Positions 22,406-30,499 of a stretch of DNA of 33,011 nt are shown here, one piece after another. The first letter of the stretch is position 1. Each line of letters starts with the position of its first letter. The stretch comes from Bifidobacterium breve (GTDB lineage Bacteria; Actinomycetota; Acidimicrobiia; Acidimicrobiales; Ilumatobacteraceae): assembly GCA_945893395.1 (NCBI GenBank), contig CAMDEC010000011.1, positions 1-33,011 of the forward strand. The letters are read 5' to 3'. The translations under genes were made by a program, and so were the position numbers. The notes below the pieces were generated by a model. It was not told the DNA's origin and did no database searches. It saw nothing but the letters and a program-made list of their open reading frames with translations.

Positions 22406-23653
22406 ATTGCCGCGACGACGGTCTTCGTGTGACTCTTCGCGCGACTCTTTAATCGTCGGAGTGACAGGCAACTCATCTGTATCGGCAAGGCCATATTTCG
22501 GGTCATACTTCGGCAACGGAATTTCTCGTGTTCGGTCGGTCGTTGCATTGCGTTCAGCCCACTCATAACGACTGGTGCGTTCCTTGTTGCCAGCTACGGC
22601 GTATCGCTGCAACGACTTCAACTCGCTGGCTCGTTGCAAAGCAAACTTTCCGAAGCGCAACGACACATAACACACCCCACCGACCAACATCGGCAACCAA
22701 AACTGAACCAATCTGTAACTCAAGACACTCACAGTTGCGGTCGTCGTTGACAAACCAAAACCGACAAGCGACGGAATGTAAATGCCTTCGACAATGCCGA
22801 GCCCACCTGGCGTAATCGGTATCGACGTAAAAATATTTGCCAGACCAAACGAGATCACAAGTCCAGTGATATCAACCGATCCACCAAATGCTCGAATAAA
22901 AACAAAAAGAGCCACGATGTCTAGGCCCCAATTCAAAAGTGACCACATCAATACTCGTCGCAAAAGTCTTGGCTCATTGGCAAGACCACGCAACCTTTCG
23001 CCGAGATGCACCGCGACTTCACCGGCCTTGTCTGGATCAAATCGCAGTCGCTTCGCAAGAGATCGCGTTACTCGTTCCGCTCTTCCCTCGTGGTCAACCA
23101 ACCCGAGCACAACACCGCCTGCCAACAACATCACGATCACACCAAAAATTGCCGCAACGCCGTAAAACGCGTTAACGCCTTGACCAGGAATCGACACAAT
23201 CAGCGCAACCCACAAAATAATGTTCAGCACAATCGCAGAACCAACACCGGCCGTCGCCAACGCAAAACCTGCGTCCCGACCGCTTGCGCCGGCCAAAGTC
23301 ATTAATCTAAATCCCAATGCATTGCTCGCCGCCGACCCACCAGGCACCAAACTGCCGAGCGATCGCGTCGACAACTGAATTCGAAATAGTGTGAAAATGT
23401 TCACTTTGTCGGCATCCTGACCCAAAGCAACATGGGTCAGCATCGAATAACAAAACAGTGCCGCAAACTCAAGGGCCACACCCAGCAATAACCAGGATGT
23501 TTTAACTTCGCTGAGTTTGCTCAGCGCATCGCCGAAACCTGGCACAATTGGCAAAATAAACAGCCAAAACACCAACAGAAAGATCGGCCACTTCGCCCAC
23601 CGAAAAGTTGAACGCAGGCCACTAGACCTACGTCGCTTGGGAGCGCCATTCAT
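22403..23653 (-). CDS. YbhN/UPF0104-type membrane protein (LPG synthase transmembrane-like)
   Basis: This 416-residue protein has a short basic N-terminus (MNGAPKRRRSSG), about eight transmembrane helices (about 17-330) and a polar C-terminal tail of some 80 residues. It matches the flippase-like region of lysylphosphatidylglycerol synthases, found alone in the YbhN/UPF0104 family. LVPGGSAASNALGFRL and FTSIPITPGGLGIVEGIYIPSL are the conserved loops. No aminoacyl-transferase domain follows, so it may act as a lipid or polyprenyl-carrier translocase. ATG 23653 has TAATAT six bases upstream. It starts 59 bases from the divergent dehydrogenase gene. Confidence 0.84.
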   Translation of the reverse strand: MNGAPKRRRSSGLRSTFRWAKWPIFLLVFWLFILPIVPGFGDALSKLSEVKTSWLLLGVALEFAALFCYSMLTHVALGQDADKVNIFTLFRIQLSTRSLGSLVPGGSAASNALGFRLMTLAGASGRDAGFALATAGVGSAIVLNIILWVALIVSIPGQGVNAFYGVAAIFGVIVMLLAGGVVLGLVDHEGRAERVTRSLAKRLRFDPDKAGEVAVHLGERLRGLANEPRLLRRVLMWSLLNWGLDIVALFVFIRAFGGSVDITGLVISFGLANIFTSIPITPGGLGIVEGIYIPSLVGFGLSTTTATVSVLSYRLVQFWLPMLVGGVCYVSLRFGKFALQRASELKSLQRYAVAGNKERTSRYEWAERNATTDRTREIPLPKYDPKYGLADTDELPVTPTIKESREESHEDRRRGN

Positions 23654-23659
23654 CTGCCC

Positions 23660-23665
23660 ATATTA
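23660..23665 (-). promoter_or_regulatory. -10 hexamer for the YbhN-like gene
   Basis: TAATAT on the minus strand, six bases before ATG 23653. Confidence 0.55.
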
Positions 23666-23698
23666 CGGCTTGATGATGACAATTTTGGTGCACCTAAG

Positions 23699-23704
23699 TA
23701 GCGT
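23699..23704 (+). promoter_or_regulatory. -10 hexamer for the methylsuccinyl-CoA dehydrogenase gene
   Basis: TAGCGT lies eight bases before ATG 23713, with no Shine-Dalgarno. Confidence 0.4.
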
Positions 23705-23712
23705 TTAGCAAT

Positions 23713-25317
23713 ATGTCAGTTTCAACAAGCACTGCAGATCTCGTCGTTGCTGCGCGGACAATTGAACTCGCCGATGCAATAATCGGCAAAGGTGTGCGCA
23801 CGCTCGCCGCTACTGGTGGCCCAGACACACAACAAGTTCTCGCCTACGACCTTGCGCACGCTGGTGCTGCAGTCGAAACTGCTCGCTCGATGCTCGACTA
23901 CGGCGCAAAAGGCGAACTTGAAGCGCAACTCACTTGCGCATTTGTCGCCGACATGGTGCACGATCTAGTCACGCGATTAATCGGCCGCGAAAAACTTTGG
24001 GGTGTCGACCCGTCAACTCTCACCGAATCGCATGACTTCGTTCAAAAATTTCGCGACCCAGATTTTCTATCGTCGTTGGCGAATACGCCTGGCCCAAGAC
24101 ATTTAGACGACGATTACGAAATGGTACAAGACACGTTTCGCAGTTTTGCCAACAAAGTAATTGCGCCACACGCCGAACATGTGCACCGCGAAAACCTCGA
24201 TGTACCCGAAGAAATAATTTCGGGTCTCGCCGAAATTGGCGCATTCGGTCTTTCCATCCCCAGCGAATACGGCGGCTTCAGCGATGGCGGAGACGGAGAA
24301 TACATGGCAAGTTGCATCGCCACGGAAGAACTTTCGCGCGCATCACTTGGCATTGGCGGCTCACTAATCACTCGCCCTGAAATTCTCACCCGTGCGCTAG
24401 TAAAAGGCGGCACCGAAGCCCAAAAACATCATTGGCTTCCGAAACTCGCAACGGCCGAAGTGATGGTCGCGGTGGCCGTTACCGAACCCGACTATGGCAG
24501 CGATGTCGCATCAATCAAAACAACAGCAGTCGCAACGCAACAAGATGGCAAAGATGGCTACGTCATCAACGGCGTAAAAACTTGGTGCACATTTGCTGCT
24601 CGCTCGAATGTTTTGATGCTCCTGGCGCGCACCGATCCAGATCGCACAAAATCACACAAAGGATTAAGCGTGCTGATCGTGCCCAAGCCCCGCGGCGAAG
24701 CGCACGGTTTCGTTTTCACTCAACCTGCGGGTGGCCGCATGGAAGGTCGCCCGATCGACACAATCGGTTACCGCGGCATGCACTCTTACGAAATAGCGAT
24801 CGAAAACTGGTGGGTTTCAGCCGATCACTTGATCGGTGAAACAGACGGGCTCGGCAAAGGTTTCTACTATCAAATGGAAGGCTTCGAAAATGGTCGTCTG
24901 CAAACTGCCGCCCGCGCCGTCGGTGTGATGCAATCTGCCTACGAAGCAGCGCGCGACTATGCGCAAAATAGAAAGTCGTTCGGCAAAAATATCGGCGAGT
25001 ATCAAATAATCCAAGCCAAACTTGGGCGCATGGCGGTCATCATTCAAGGTTCACGACAGTTCAGTTACGCCGTCGCCAAACTTATGGGCAAAGGTCAAGG
25101 CTCAATGGAAGCAAGTTTGGTCAAGGCCTATGTTTGCAAAGCCGCAGAATGGGTCACGCGCGAAGCAATGCAAATTCACGGTGGCTACGGCTACGCCGAA
25201 GAATATTCAGTGAGTCGCCTGTTCGTCGACGCACGCGTCTTGAGTATTTTCGAAGGTGCCGATGAAACTTTGTGTCTCAAAGTTATCGCTCGACGACTTG
25301 TTGAGACCACAAAATAA
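23713..25317 (+). CDS. mcd: Acyl-CoA dehydrogenase, probable (2S)-methylsuccinyl-CoA dehydrogenase
   Basis: This 534-residue flavoprotein is longer than ordinary acyl-CoA dehydrogenases (about 380). Residues 1 to about 115 form an extra helical domain, as in methylsuccinyl-CoA dehydrogenase of the ethylmalonyl-CoA pathway, which oxidises (2S)-methylsuccinyl-CoA to mesaconyl-CoA. From RHLDDDYEMVQDTFRSF on, the core follows my recollection of the Mcd family: AVTEPDYGSDVASIKT, IGYRGMHSYEIAIENWWV, GRLQTAARAVGVMQSAYEAARDYA, MQIHGGYGYAEEYSVSRL and LSIFEGADET. Electron transfer would go to ETF. A MaoC-like gene and a malyl-CoA-lyase-like gene within 3.5 kb support the pathway. Crotonyl-CoA carboxylase/reductase and ethylmalonyl-CoA mutase are not in the window. 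Confidence 0.8.
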   Translation: MSVSTSTADLVVAARTIELADAIIGKGVRTLAATGGPDTQQVLAYDLAHAGAAVETARSMLDYGAKGELEAQLTCAFVADMVHDLVTRLIGREKLWGVDPSTLTESHDFVQKFRDPDFLSSLANTPGPRHLDDDYEMVQDTFRSFANKVIAPHAEHVHRENLDVPEEIISGLAEIGAFGLSIPSEYGGFSDGGDGEYMASCIATEELSRASLGIGGSLITRPEILTRALVKGGTEAQKHHWLPKLATAEVMVAVAVTEPDYGSDVASIKTTAVATQQDGKDGYVINGVKTWCTFAARSNVLMLLARTDPDRTKSHKGLSVLIVPKPRGEAHGFVFTQPAGGRMEGRPIDTIGYRGMHSYEIAIENWWVSADHLIGETDGLGKGFYYQMEGFENGRLQTAARAVGVMQSAYEAARDYAQNRKSFGKNIGEYQIIQAKLGRMAVIIQGSRQFSYAVAKLMGKGQGSMEASLVKAYVCKAAEWVTREAMQIHGGYGYAEEYSVSRLFVDARVLSIFEGADETLCLKVIARRLVETTK

Positions 25318-25320
25318 AAA

Positions 25321-26028
25321 CTAGCTAACGAAACGCACCAATTCGTGCAGACTCTCGATTCTTTCGCAGTCTTTATCTAGGTGAAACCCAAACGGATCAA
25401 GCAACAACGGAGTCAACCCCGCGTTGCGTGCACCACCCACATCATTAACAAACGAATCGCCGATATAGGCAATTCTTTCTCGTGGCACATTCATCACCGC
25501 GATCGCTTCGTCGAAAATTTGTGGCTCGGGTTTTGCCACGCCGACAACATGTGAGTCAGTCACGATCAAAACTGGCACGCCAGAACCATCGCCAACTTGA
25601 CAAACATTTTCGTTGGCCAAAGTGCGCTCGATTTGACCGCTCGCATTGGAAACAATGCCGATTCGCACACCCAACAAGTGCAGCCGCCACAAACCCGCAA
25701 CAGACTCATGCAATGGAAAGCGCCACAAGAACGCAGAAAAGACTTTTAGCAGTGCTGTAGCTGCATCATTTACCTTTTTGTCTGGCACCCCCGCTTCACG
25801 CGCATATGCCTGGCGATACGAAACCCAAGAAATCTGATCAATCGAACCAGCGGCCTGCGACGCCGTCGCCTCGTCAATCGCCGCCATACCTGCATAGTGG
25901 CAACGCACCAGCGCACCAAGACTCGTGGTGCCGCCAAACGGCTCAAGCACCATGCCAGTTGTCAACGGATCGGGCACAAGAAAAACGCCACCCGCATCAA
26001 ACAACAAGGCATCAAAGCGTTTCGTCAT
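25321..26028 (-). CDS. HAD-superfamily hydrolase (subfamily IA)
   Basis: This 235-residue protein has the HAD fold. Motif I is LLFDAGGVFLVPD (nucleophile Asp in the D-x-G form), a cap domain spans about residues 20-105, IGIVSNASGQ is motif II, KPEPQIFDEAI carries the Lys of motif III, and YIGDSFVNDVGGARNAG is motif IV. Family members are phosphatases of sugar phosphates or nucleotides, or dehalogenases. The second acidic residue usual in phosphatases (D-x-D) is replaced by Gly, so the activity is unclear. It is four bases from the convergent dehydrogenase stop and 37 bases after the CitE-like gene. Confidence 0.84.
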   Translation of the reverse strand: MTKRFDALLFDAGGVFLVPDPLTTGMVLEPFGGTTSLGALVRCHYAGMAAIDEATASQAAGSIDQISWVSYRQAYAREAGVPDKKVNDAATALLKVFSAFLWRFPLHESVAGLWRLHLLGVRIGIVSNASGQIERTLANENVCQVGDGSGVPVLIVTDSHVVGVAKPEPQIFDEAIAVMNVPRERIAYIGDSFVNDVGGARNAGLTPLLLDPFGFHLDKDCERIESLHELVRFVS

Positions 26029-26065
26029 AAAACTGTGACCGTAATTTTAATTTTGTAGCGCGAAA

Positions 26066-27001
26066 TTACTTGCTGCGCTTCAGACCAGCACGACTGCCAC
26101 GCGAAATAAATTTCAACGCCATCTTGCGGCTGGCTTCATCAATCATTTCATCACCAAACATCACGGCACCTTTGCCCTCGCCTTCCGTAGCGGATGAATA
26201 TGCGTCCAAAATCGCCCACGCGTGATCAAATTGTTCTTGAGTCGGCGAGAAAACCTCGTTCAAAATCGTCACTTGATCTGGGTGCAACGCCCACTTGCCG
26301 TCGTAGCCGAGTGTTCGCGTGCGTTGACAATAATTTTTGAAGCCATCTGAGTCGCGTATATATAGGTATGGTCCGTCGATCACTTGCAAACCATTTGCCC
26401 GACCAGCCATCAAGATTTTTGAAAACACATAGTGAAAATGATCGCCGGGATATTCGGCGATTTGCACGCCACCCGTGAGCACCGGCATTTCCATACTCGC
26501 CGCAAAGTCGGCCGGCCCAAAAATTATCGTCTCAAGTCGCGAACTCGCCGCACAAATTTCTTCGACATTGATCAACCCACGCGCAGTTTCAATTTGCGCT
26601 TCAATGCCAATATGCCCGACCGGCAAACCATTGGCGATTTCGACTTGCCGCAGCAACAAATCTGTCGCCACGATCTGGGCAGCAGTTTCAACTTTTGGCA
26701 GCATAATTTCGTCGAGCCGCTCGCCTGCACCTGCGACTACTTCGATGATGTCAAACGCCGTCCACTTCGTACTCCAGTCGTTGACGCGCACGCACAAAAC
26801 TTTGTCACCCCAGTCTTGGGTGCGAATCGCATTGGCGACTCGAGCCCGCGACGATTCTTTTTCTTTTGGTGCTACCGCGTCTTCAAGATCCAAGAAAACC
26901 ATGTCAGCGGCGATGCCAGGGCCTTTGCCCATCATTTTTTCTGAAGATCCTGGAATCGATAAACAAGAGCGACGGGGCAAGTCTCGTGAGCGTGCTGACA
27001 T
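26066..27001 (-). CDS. CitE-like CoA ester lyase (malyl-CoA/beta-methylmalyl-CoA lyase-like)
   Basis: This 311-residue protein belongs to the HpcH/HpaI aldolase and citrate lyase beta family. Motifs are RRSCLSIPGSSEKM (CoA binding), VFLDLEDAVAPKEK (metal and substrate Asp/Glu), IEAQIETARGLINVEEI, IIFGPADFAASMEMP and KWALHPDQVTILNEVFSPT. It probably cleaves beta-methylmalyl-CoA to glyoxylate and propionyl-CoA, or L-malyl-CoA, as in the ethylmalonyl-CoA pathway. I chose ATG 27001 over TTG 27007 because TAGAAT lies six bases upstream. The gene is separated from the mcd-like gene by the HAD gene. Confidence 0.84.
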   Translation of the reverse strand: MSARSRDLPRRSCLSIPGSSEKMMGKGPGIAADMVFLDLEDAVAPKEKESSRARVANAIRTQDWGDKVLCVRVNDWSTKWTAFDIIEVVAGAGERLDEIMLPKVETAAQIVATDLLLRQVEIANGLPVGHIGIEAQIETARGLINVEEICAASSRLETIIFGPADFAASMEMPVLTGGVQIAEYPGDHFHYVFSKILMAGRANGLQVIDGPYLYIRDSDGFKNYCQRTRTLGYDGKWALHPDQVTILNEVFSPTQEQFDHAWAILDAYSSATEGEGKGAVMFGDEMIDEASRKMALKFISRGSRAGLKRSK

Positions 27002-27007
27002 AATCAA

Positions 27008-27013
27008 ATTCTA
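27008..27013 (-). promoter_or_regulatory. -10 hexamer for the CitE-like gene
   Basis: TAGAAT on the minus strand, six bases before ATG 27001. It selects that start over the TTG at 27007. Confidence 0.55.
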
Positions 27014-27035
27014 CATCGCCTAGTCACAAGCGCGA

Positions 27036-27833
27036 TTACATCGCGCTGTGGCGCAGCAGCTCAGTTGTGGGTGGGCACTCGGCTTCGAACGGTTGCGACA
27101 AGTCGTCGCTCACGCCATGTTTAGAGATCACCCGCGAAAATAAACTCGCCGAAAAAACGTCAACATCACTCGCAGTCGAACTCGCGCTTGCGCCCGCAAC
27201 CATCGCTGTCCACAATGCAGCCGGCAATCGGGTGCCACATGCCATCACCAACCACACAGGTTTTTGCAAGCAATATGCCAGCGCAGCAACTGCATGACTA
27301 CCGGCACTGCACAAAACCTCAGTCGGTCCTGCAGCCAACGCTTCAACAATTACAACGTCACAACCACCAACTACGCGCGAAAGTTCTTCAAATTGCACCA
27401 GCGTCGCGTCGACGTTCATTGTCGCGAGCCGCTCTACAGCCGCGTCACCATCACCGTCGCTCTCAACCACAAAGATTTTTACATCACCACGCGACGCCAA
27501 CGCATGCAACACTGCCGTCGGCCAACCCACAACACAAACAACGGCATCCTGCGGCACTGCGTCACGCAAATTTTTTATCGTCGTATCGTTTTTGATTTCT
27601 TCTTCGCAATCTCGCAGTGTCGAAAACGGGTCAAGCGCACCCAGCACATGACTGCACAACCACCACAACGGCGCACAGGTCGGGTGTCGTTGCACAATTC
27701 GTCGCGTCGCCAGCACAATGCCCGCCGGCTCGTGACCTAGGCCACTGAGCGCCGCCGCAGTCTCTCGCACCAGCGAAACTGGGTCTGCACCGCGCGCCCG
27801 CGCCACATATCGCAGATGCTCAATTGGGTGCAT
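27036..27833 (-). CDS. IF-2B/eIF-2B-like domain protein
   Basis: This 265-residue protein resembles the eIF-2B alpha/beta/delta family, which includes methylthioribose-1-phosphate and ribose-1,5-bisphosphate isomerases. The recognisable core is CDVVIVEALAAGPTEVLC followed by SAGSHAVAALAYCLQKPVWLV, equivalent to the region where isomerases keep a catalytic Asp; here Glu and Ala occupy that neighbourhood. The N-terminal half (HPIEHLRYVARARGADP) is helical. It may therefore be a non-catalytic or altered member, and I assign no reaction. ATG 27833 is chosen because TAGCGT lies seven bases upstream; TTG 27839 is less likely. It is divergent from the next gene. Confidence 0.68.
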   Translation of the reverse strand: MHPIEHLRYVARARGADPVSLVRETAAALSGLGHEPAGIVLATRRIVQRHPTCAPLWWLCSHVLGALDPFSTLRDCEEEIKNDTTIKNLRDAVPQDAVVCVVGWPTAVLHALASRGDVKIFVVESDGDGDAAVERLATMNVDATLVQFEELSRVVGGCDVVIVEALAAGPTEVLCSAGSHAVAALAYCLQKPVWLVMACGTRLPAALWTAMVAGASASSTASDVDVFSASLFSRVISKHGVSDDLSQPFEAECPPTTELLRHSAM

Positions 27834-27840
27834 TTCCAAA

Positions 27841-27846
27841 ACGCTA
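27841..27846 (-). promoter_or_regulatory. -10 hexamer for the IF-2B-like gene
   Basis: TAGCGT on the minus strand, seven bases before ATG 27833. The opposite-strand hexamer is at 27859-27864. Confidence 0.45.
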
Positions 27847-27858
27847 TCCCCAACTTGC

Positions 27859-27864
27859 TACGGT
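27859..27864 (+). promoter_or_regulatory. -10 hexamer for the thioredoxin-fold gene at 27873
   Basis: TACGGT lies eight bases before ATG 27873. Confidence 0.4.
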
Positions 27865-27872
27865 CTTTGCTG

Positions 27873-28361
27873 ATGATTATTTCACCAAATCTTGGCACCC
27901 AACTGCAGCCGCTCAAAGGCAAGGCCCGCCCACTTGAAGAATGGCTGACGACTTTTCATCTCGCTTCAATCGTGCTCGACCCGTTCACCAACGAGAGCGC
28001 ATGGATACTGCCAACTGCGGTTCGCATCCTGCGTCAATTTGCCGGCGCGTCGGTGCGTACCAATTTCGTGATCACTGCAACAGCCGACGAAGCGCGCGAA
28101 TTCCTCGGACCAAATGCCGATGAGTTTCTCGTGTTCTGCGATCCATCACGGACATTTGTTAAGCAACTTTCGCTCACCGAACTGCCGGCGTTCGTTTATT
28201 TGCAGATTGACGGCACAGTTCCAGTCAACGCACAAGGATGGAATGCCAAAGCCTGGAGCGGTGTCGCAGAACACATCGCCACCGTAGTCTCGTGGCGCAA
28301 GCCCAGCATTCCAATTGCAGGCGACCCAGGTTCGTTCAAAGGCACACCCGCACTCGTCTAA
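27873..28361 (+). CDS. Conserved actinobacterial protein, thioredoxin-like fold without CxxC
   Basis: This 162-residue protein looks like a family I know only as conserved actinobacterial hypotheticals. It contains ARPLEEWLTTFHLASIVLDP, AREFLGPNADEFLVFCDPSR and LTELPAFVYLQIDGTVPVNA, ending IAGDPGSFKGTPALV. The LPAFVYL segment looks like the cis-proline loop of a thioredoxin fold, but the active-site CxxC is absent and only one Cys occurs. It is therefore not an oxidoreductase of the usual kind. ATG 27873 is chosen over a longer frame from 27816 because a hexamer TACGGT lies eight bases upstream. It sits 26 bases before the fumarase gene. Confidence 0.68.
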   Translation: MIISPNLGTQLQPLKGKARPLEEWLTTFHLASIVLDPFTNESAWILPTAVRILRQFAGASVRTNFVITATADEAREFLGPNADEFLVFCDPSRTFVKQLSLTELPAFVYLQIDGTVPVNAQGWNAKAWSGVAEHIATVVSWRKPSIPIAGDPGSFKGTPALV

Positions 28362-28375
28362 GTCGGTTTTGTGAA

Positions 28376-28381
28376 TAGCCT
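28376..28381 (+). promoter_or_regulatory. -10 hexamer for leaderless fumarase gene
   Basis: TAGCCT lies six bases before GTG 28388, with no Shine-Dalgarno. Confidence 0.5.
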
Positions 28382-28387
28382 GTAGTC

Positions 28388-30052
28388 GTGGCAAAAAAAC
28401 AACCCGAGCCATTCGTCAACTCGCCGTTATTGCCACTCGGTCCAGACAAAACTGTTTATCGCAAAATCTCTAGCGACGGTGTCACCACCGAAAAAACAAA
28501 TCTCGGCACATTCCTGCGCGTTGATCTCAGCGCAATCACAACTCTCACCGAGCATGCGATGCGTGACATCGCACATTTGCTGCGCACTGAACACCTGCAA
28601 CAACTCGCCGACATTCTCAAAGATCCACAAGCCAGCGCCAACGATCGCTTCGTTGCCCTCGACTTGTTAAAGAACGCCAGCATCAGCGCCGGTGGTGTTT
28701 TGCCGATGTGTCAAGACACGGGCACTGCGATCGTCAAAGCCTCAAAGGGACAGCTCGTCTTCACGGGTGGCGGCGACGAAGAGGCAATCGCCAAAGGCAT
28801 CTACAACACATACCAAATCTCGAACTTGCGCTACAGCCAACTCGCGCCAATCACGATGTTCGAAGAGGTCAACACCAACACGAACCTGCCTGCCGAAATA
28901 AAAATCAGTGCTACTGACGGCGATGAATTCAAATTCTTGTTCATCGCCAAAGGTGGCGGCTCGGCAAACAAAAGTTATTTGTTTCAAGAAACGAAAGCCT
29001 TGCTCAATGAAAAAGTTTTATTACCATGGCTGTTCGACAAAATGCAAACTCTCGGCACTTCTGCTTGCCCGCCCTATCACCTCGCTGTTGTCATCGGTGG
29101 CACATCAGCCGAATATGCCGTCGAAACAGCAAAACTCGCCAGCACCAAATATTTAGATTCACTACCGACAAAAGGTTCGCCCACTGGTCATGCCTTTCGC
29201 GACATCGACCTCGAAGCCAAAGTGCTCAAACTCGCTCAACAAACCGGCATCGGTGCACAATTTGGCGGCAAATATTTCTGCCACGACGTTCGAGTCATTC
29301 GCTTGCCGCGACATGGCGCGAGCTGCCCCGTAGCGATGGCAGTTTCATGCAGCGCGGACCGTCAAGCACTCGGCAAAATCACAAAAGATGGCATCTTTCT
29401 TGAACAACTCGAACAAGACCCAGCAAGATTTTTGCCCGAAGTCACCGACGAAGACCTTTCGACAGAAGTTGTCAACATCGACCTGAATCGCCCGATGAGC
29501 GAAGTGCGTGCGACACTTTCGAAATTTCCGGTCAAAACTCGCATCATGCTTAATGGTCCGATGGTCGTCGCCCGCGATCTCGCGCACGCCAAACTCAAAG
29601 AGCGCCTCGATTCGGGCAAAGGCCTGCCCGACTACTTCAAGCAATATTGCGTCTATTACGCAGGCCCGGCAAAAACGCCGGCCGGTTTCACGTCGGGTTC
29701 GTTCGGCCCGACAACTGCCGGTCGCATGGATAGTTATGTCGACGAATTTCAGCGTGTCGGTGGCAGCCTGGTGATGTTGGCCAAAGGCAATCGCTCGACG
29801 CAAGTTACACAAGCCTGCAAAACACATGGCGGTTTTTATCTCGGATCAATTGGCGGTCCCGCGGCACGCCTCGCGCAAGACTGCATCACAAAAGTCGAAG
29901 TGCTCGAATACGAAGAACTCGGCATGGAAGCCATCTGGAAGATCGAAGTCAAAAACTTTCCAGCATTCATCGTCGTCGACGACAAAGGCAACGACTTTTT
30001 TGAAATCGTCAACACGACAGCACTCGGCACCCCAGTTCAAATTCGCAAATAG
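28388..30052 (+). CDS. fumA: Class I fumarate hydratase ([4Fe-4S])
   Basis: This 554-residue enzyme interconverts fumarate and malate in the TCA cycle using a [4Fe-4S] cluster. It is the single-chain class I form like E. coli FumA. Cys108 in [12 protein letters not shown] is the first ligand; further cysteines in [10 protein letters not shown] and [12 protein letters not shown] are the candidates for the other two. The C-terminal beta domain contains [20 protein letters not shown] and [14 protein letters not shown]. Class I enzymes are oxygen-sensitive, and many actinobacteria use the iron-free class II instead; no second fumarase is in the window. GTG 28388 has TAGCCT six bases upstream, and the stop overlaps the next start (TAGTG). 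Confidence 0.94.
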   Translation: MAKKQPEPFVNSPLLPLGPDKTVYRKISSDGVTTEKTNLGTFLRVDLSAITTLTEHAMRDIAHLLRTEHLQQLADILKDPQASANDRFVALDLLKNASISAGGVLPMCQDTGTAIVKASKGQLVFTGGGDEEAIAKGIYNTYQISNLRYSQLAPITMFEEVNTNTNLPAEIKISATDGDEFKFLFIAKGGGSANKSYLFQETKALLNEKVLLPWLFDKMQTLGTSACPPYHLAVVIGGTSAEYAVETAKLASTKYLDSLPTKGSPTGHAFRDIDLEAKVLKLAQQTGIGAQFGGKYFCHDVRVIRLPRHGASCPVAMAVSCSADRQALGKITKDGIFLEQLEQDPARFLPEVTDEDLSTEVVNIDLNRPMSEVRATLSKFPVKTRIMLNGPMVVARDLAHAKLKERLDSGKGLPDYFKQYCVYYAGPAKTPAGFTSGSFGPTTAGRMDSYVDEFQRVGGSLVMLAKGNRSTQVTQACKTHGGFYLGSIGGPAARLAQDCITKVEVLEYEELGMEAIWKIEVKNFPAFIVVDDKGNDFFEIVNTTALGTPVQIRK

Positions 30053-30489
30053 TGTCGCTGGACGAAGAACGAATTTCTTGTCCGCTCGGGCAATGGGCTG
30101 GCGAGCCGGGTCGCTGTCAACTTTGCAACAAACTAATCGAGTCGACTCGCCGTCGCACTTGGTGCTCGAACAAATGCGCACGCGATTGGCAACGAAATCA
30201 CATTTGGCGATTCGCCCGATCAGCAGCCAAACGGCGCTCCAAATATCGATGTCAGCGATCTGGTTGCTCTGCAGAGCGGCGTGACTGCGAAGTCAATCAC
30301 ATCAACCCCCGCAATGGCGCAGGTTACGGTCCTGGGTGTCATCATCACTTGAACCCCAATAGTCGTGGCATCGGTGGGCTCGAAGTTCTGTGTCATGCCC
30401 ACCACGCCGAAGTCACCGCCACTCAAGCCAAAGCGCGCGCTGCCAAGCGTGCCGAAGCAAAAGCCAAAGTTAAAACAAAAAAAAACTAA
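30052..30489 (+). CDS. Small HNH endonuclease-like zinc protein
   Basis: This 145-residue protein combines a zinc-ribbon-like N-terminus (Cys22-x2-Cys25, then Cys38-x3-Cys42, as in CQLCNKLI and WCSNKCARDW) with an HNH-like core. The core is RCQRSGCSAERRDCEVNHINP, then GPGCHHHLNPNS and LEVLCHAHHAEVTATQ. The His/Asn/His residues and four cysteines fit a zinc-stabilised HNH nuclease. The C-terminus is Ala/Lys-rich and highly basic. GTG 30052 uses the last base of the fumarase TAG, so it is translationally coupled to fumarase, an odd pairing with no obvious functional link. Confidence 0.75.
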   Translation: MSLDEERISCPLGQWAGEPGRCQLCNKLIESTRRRTWCSNKCARDWQRNHIWRFARSAAKRRSKYRCQRSGCSAERRDCEVNHINPRNGAGYGPGCHHHLNPNSRGIGGLEVLCHAHHAEVTATQAKARAAKRAEAKAKVKTKKN

Positions 30490-30499
30490 ATCTGAAAAA

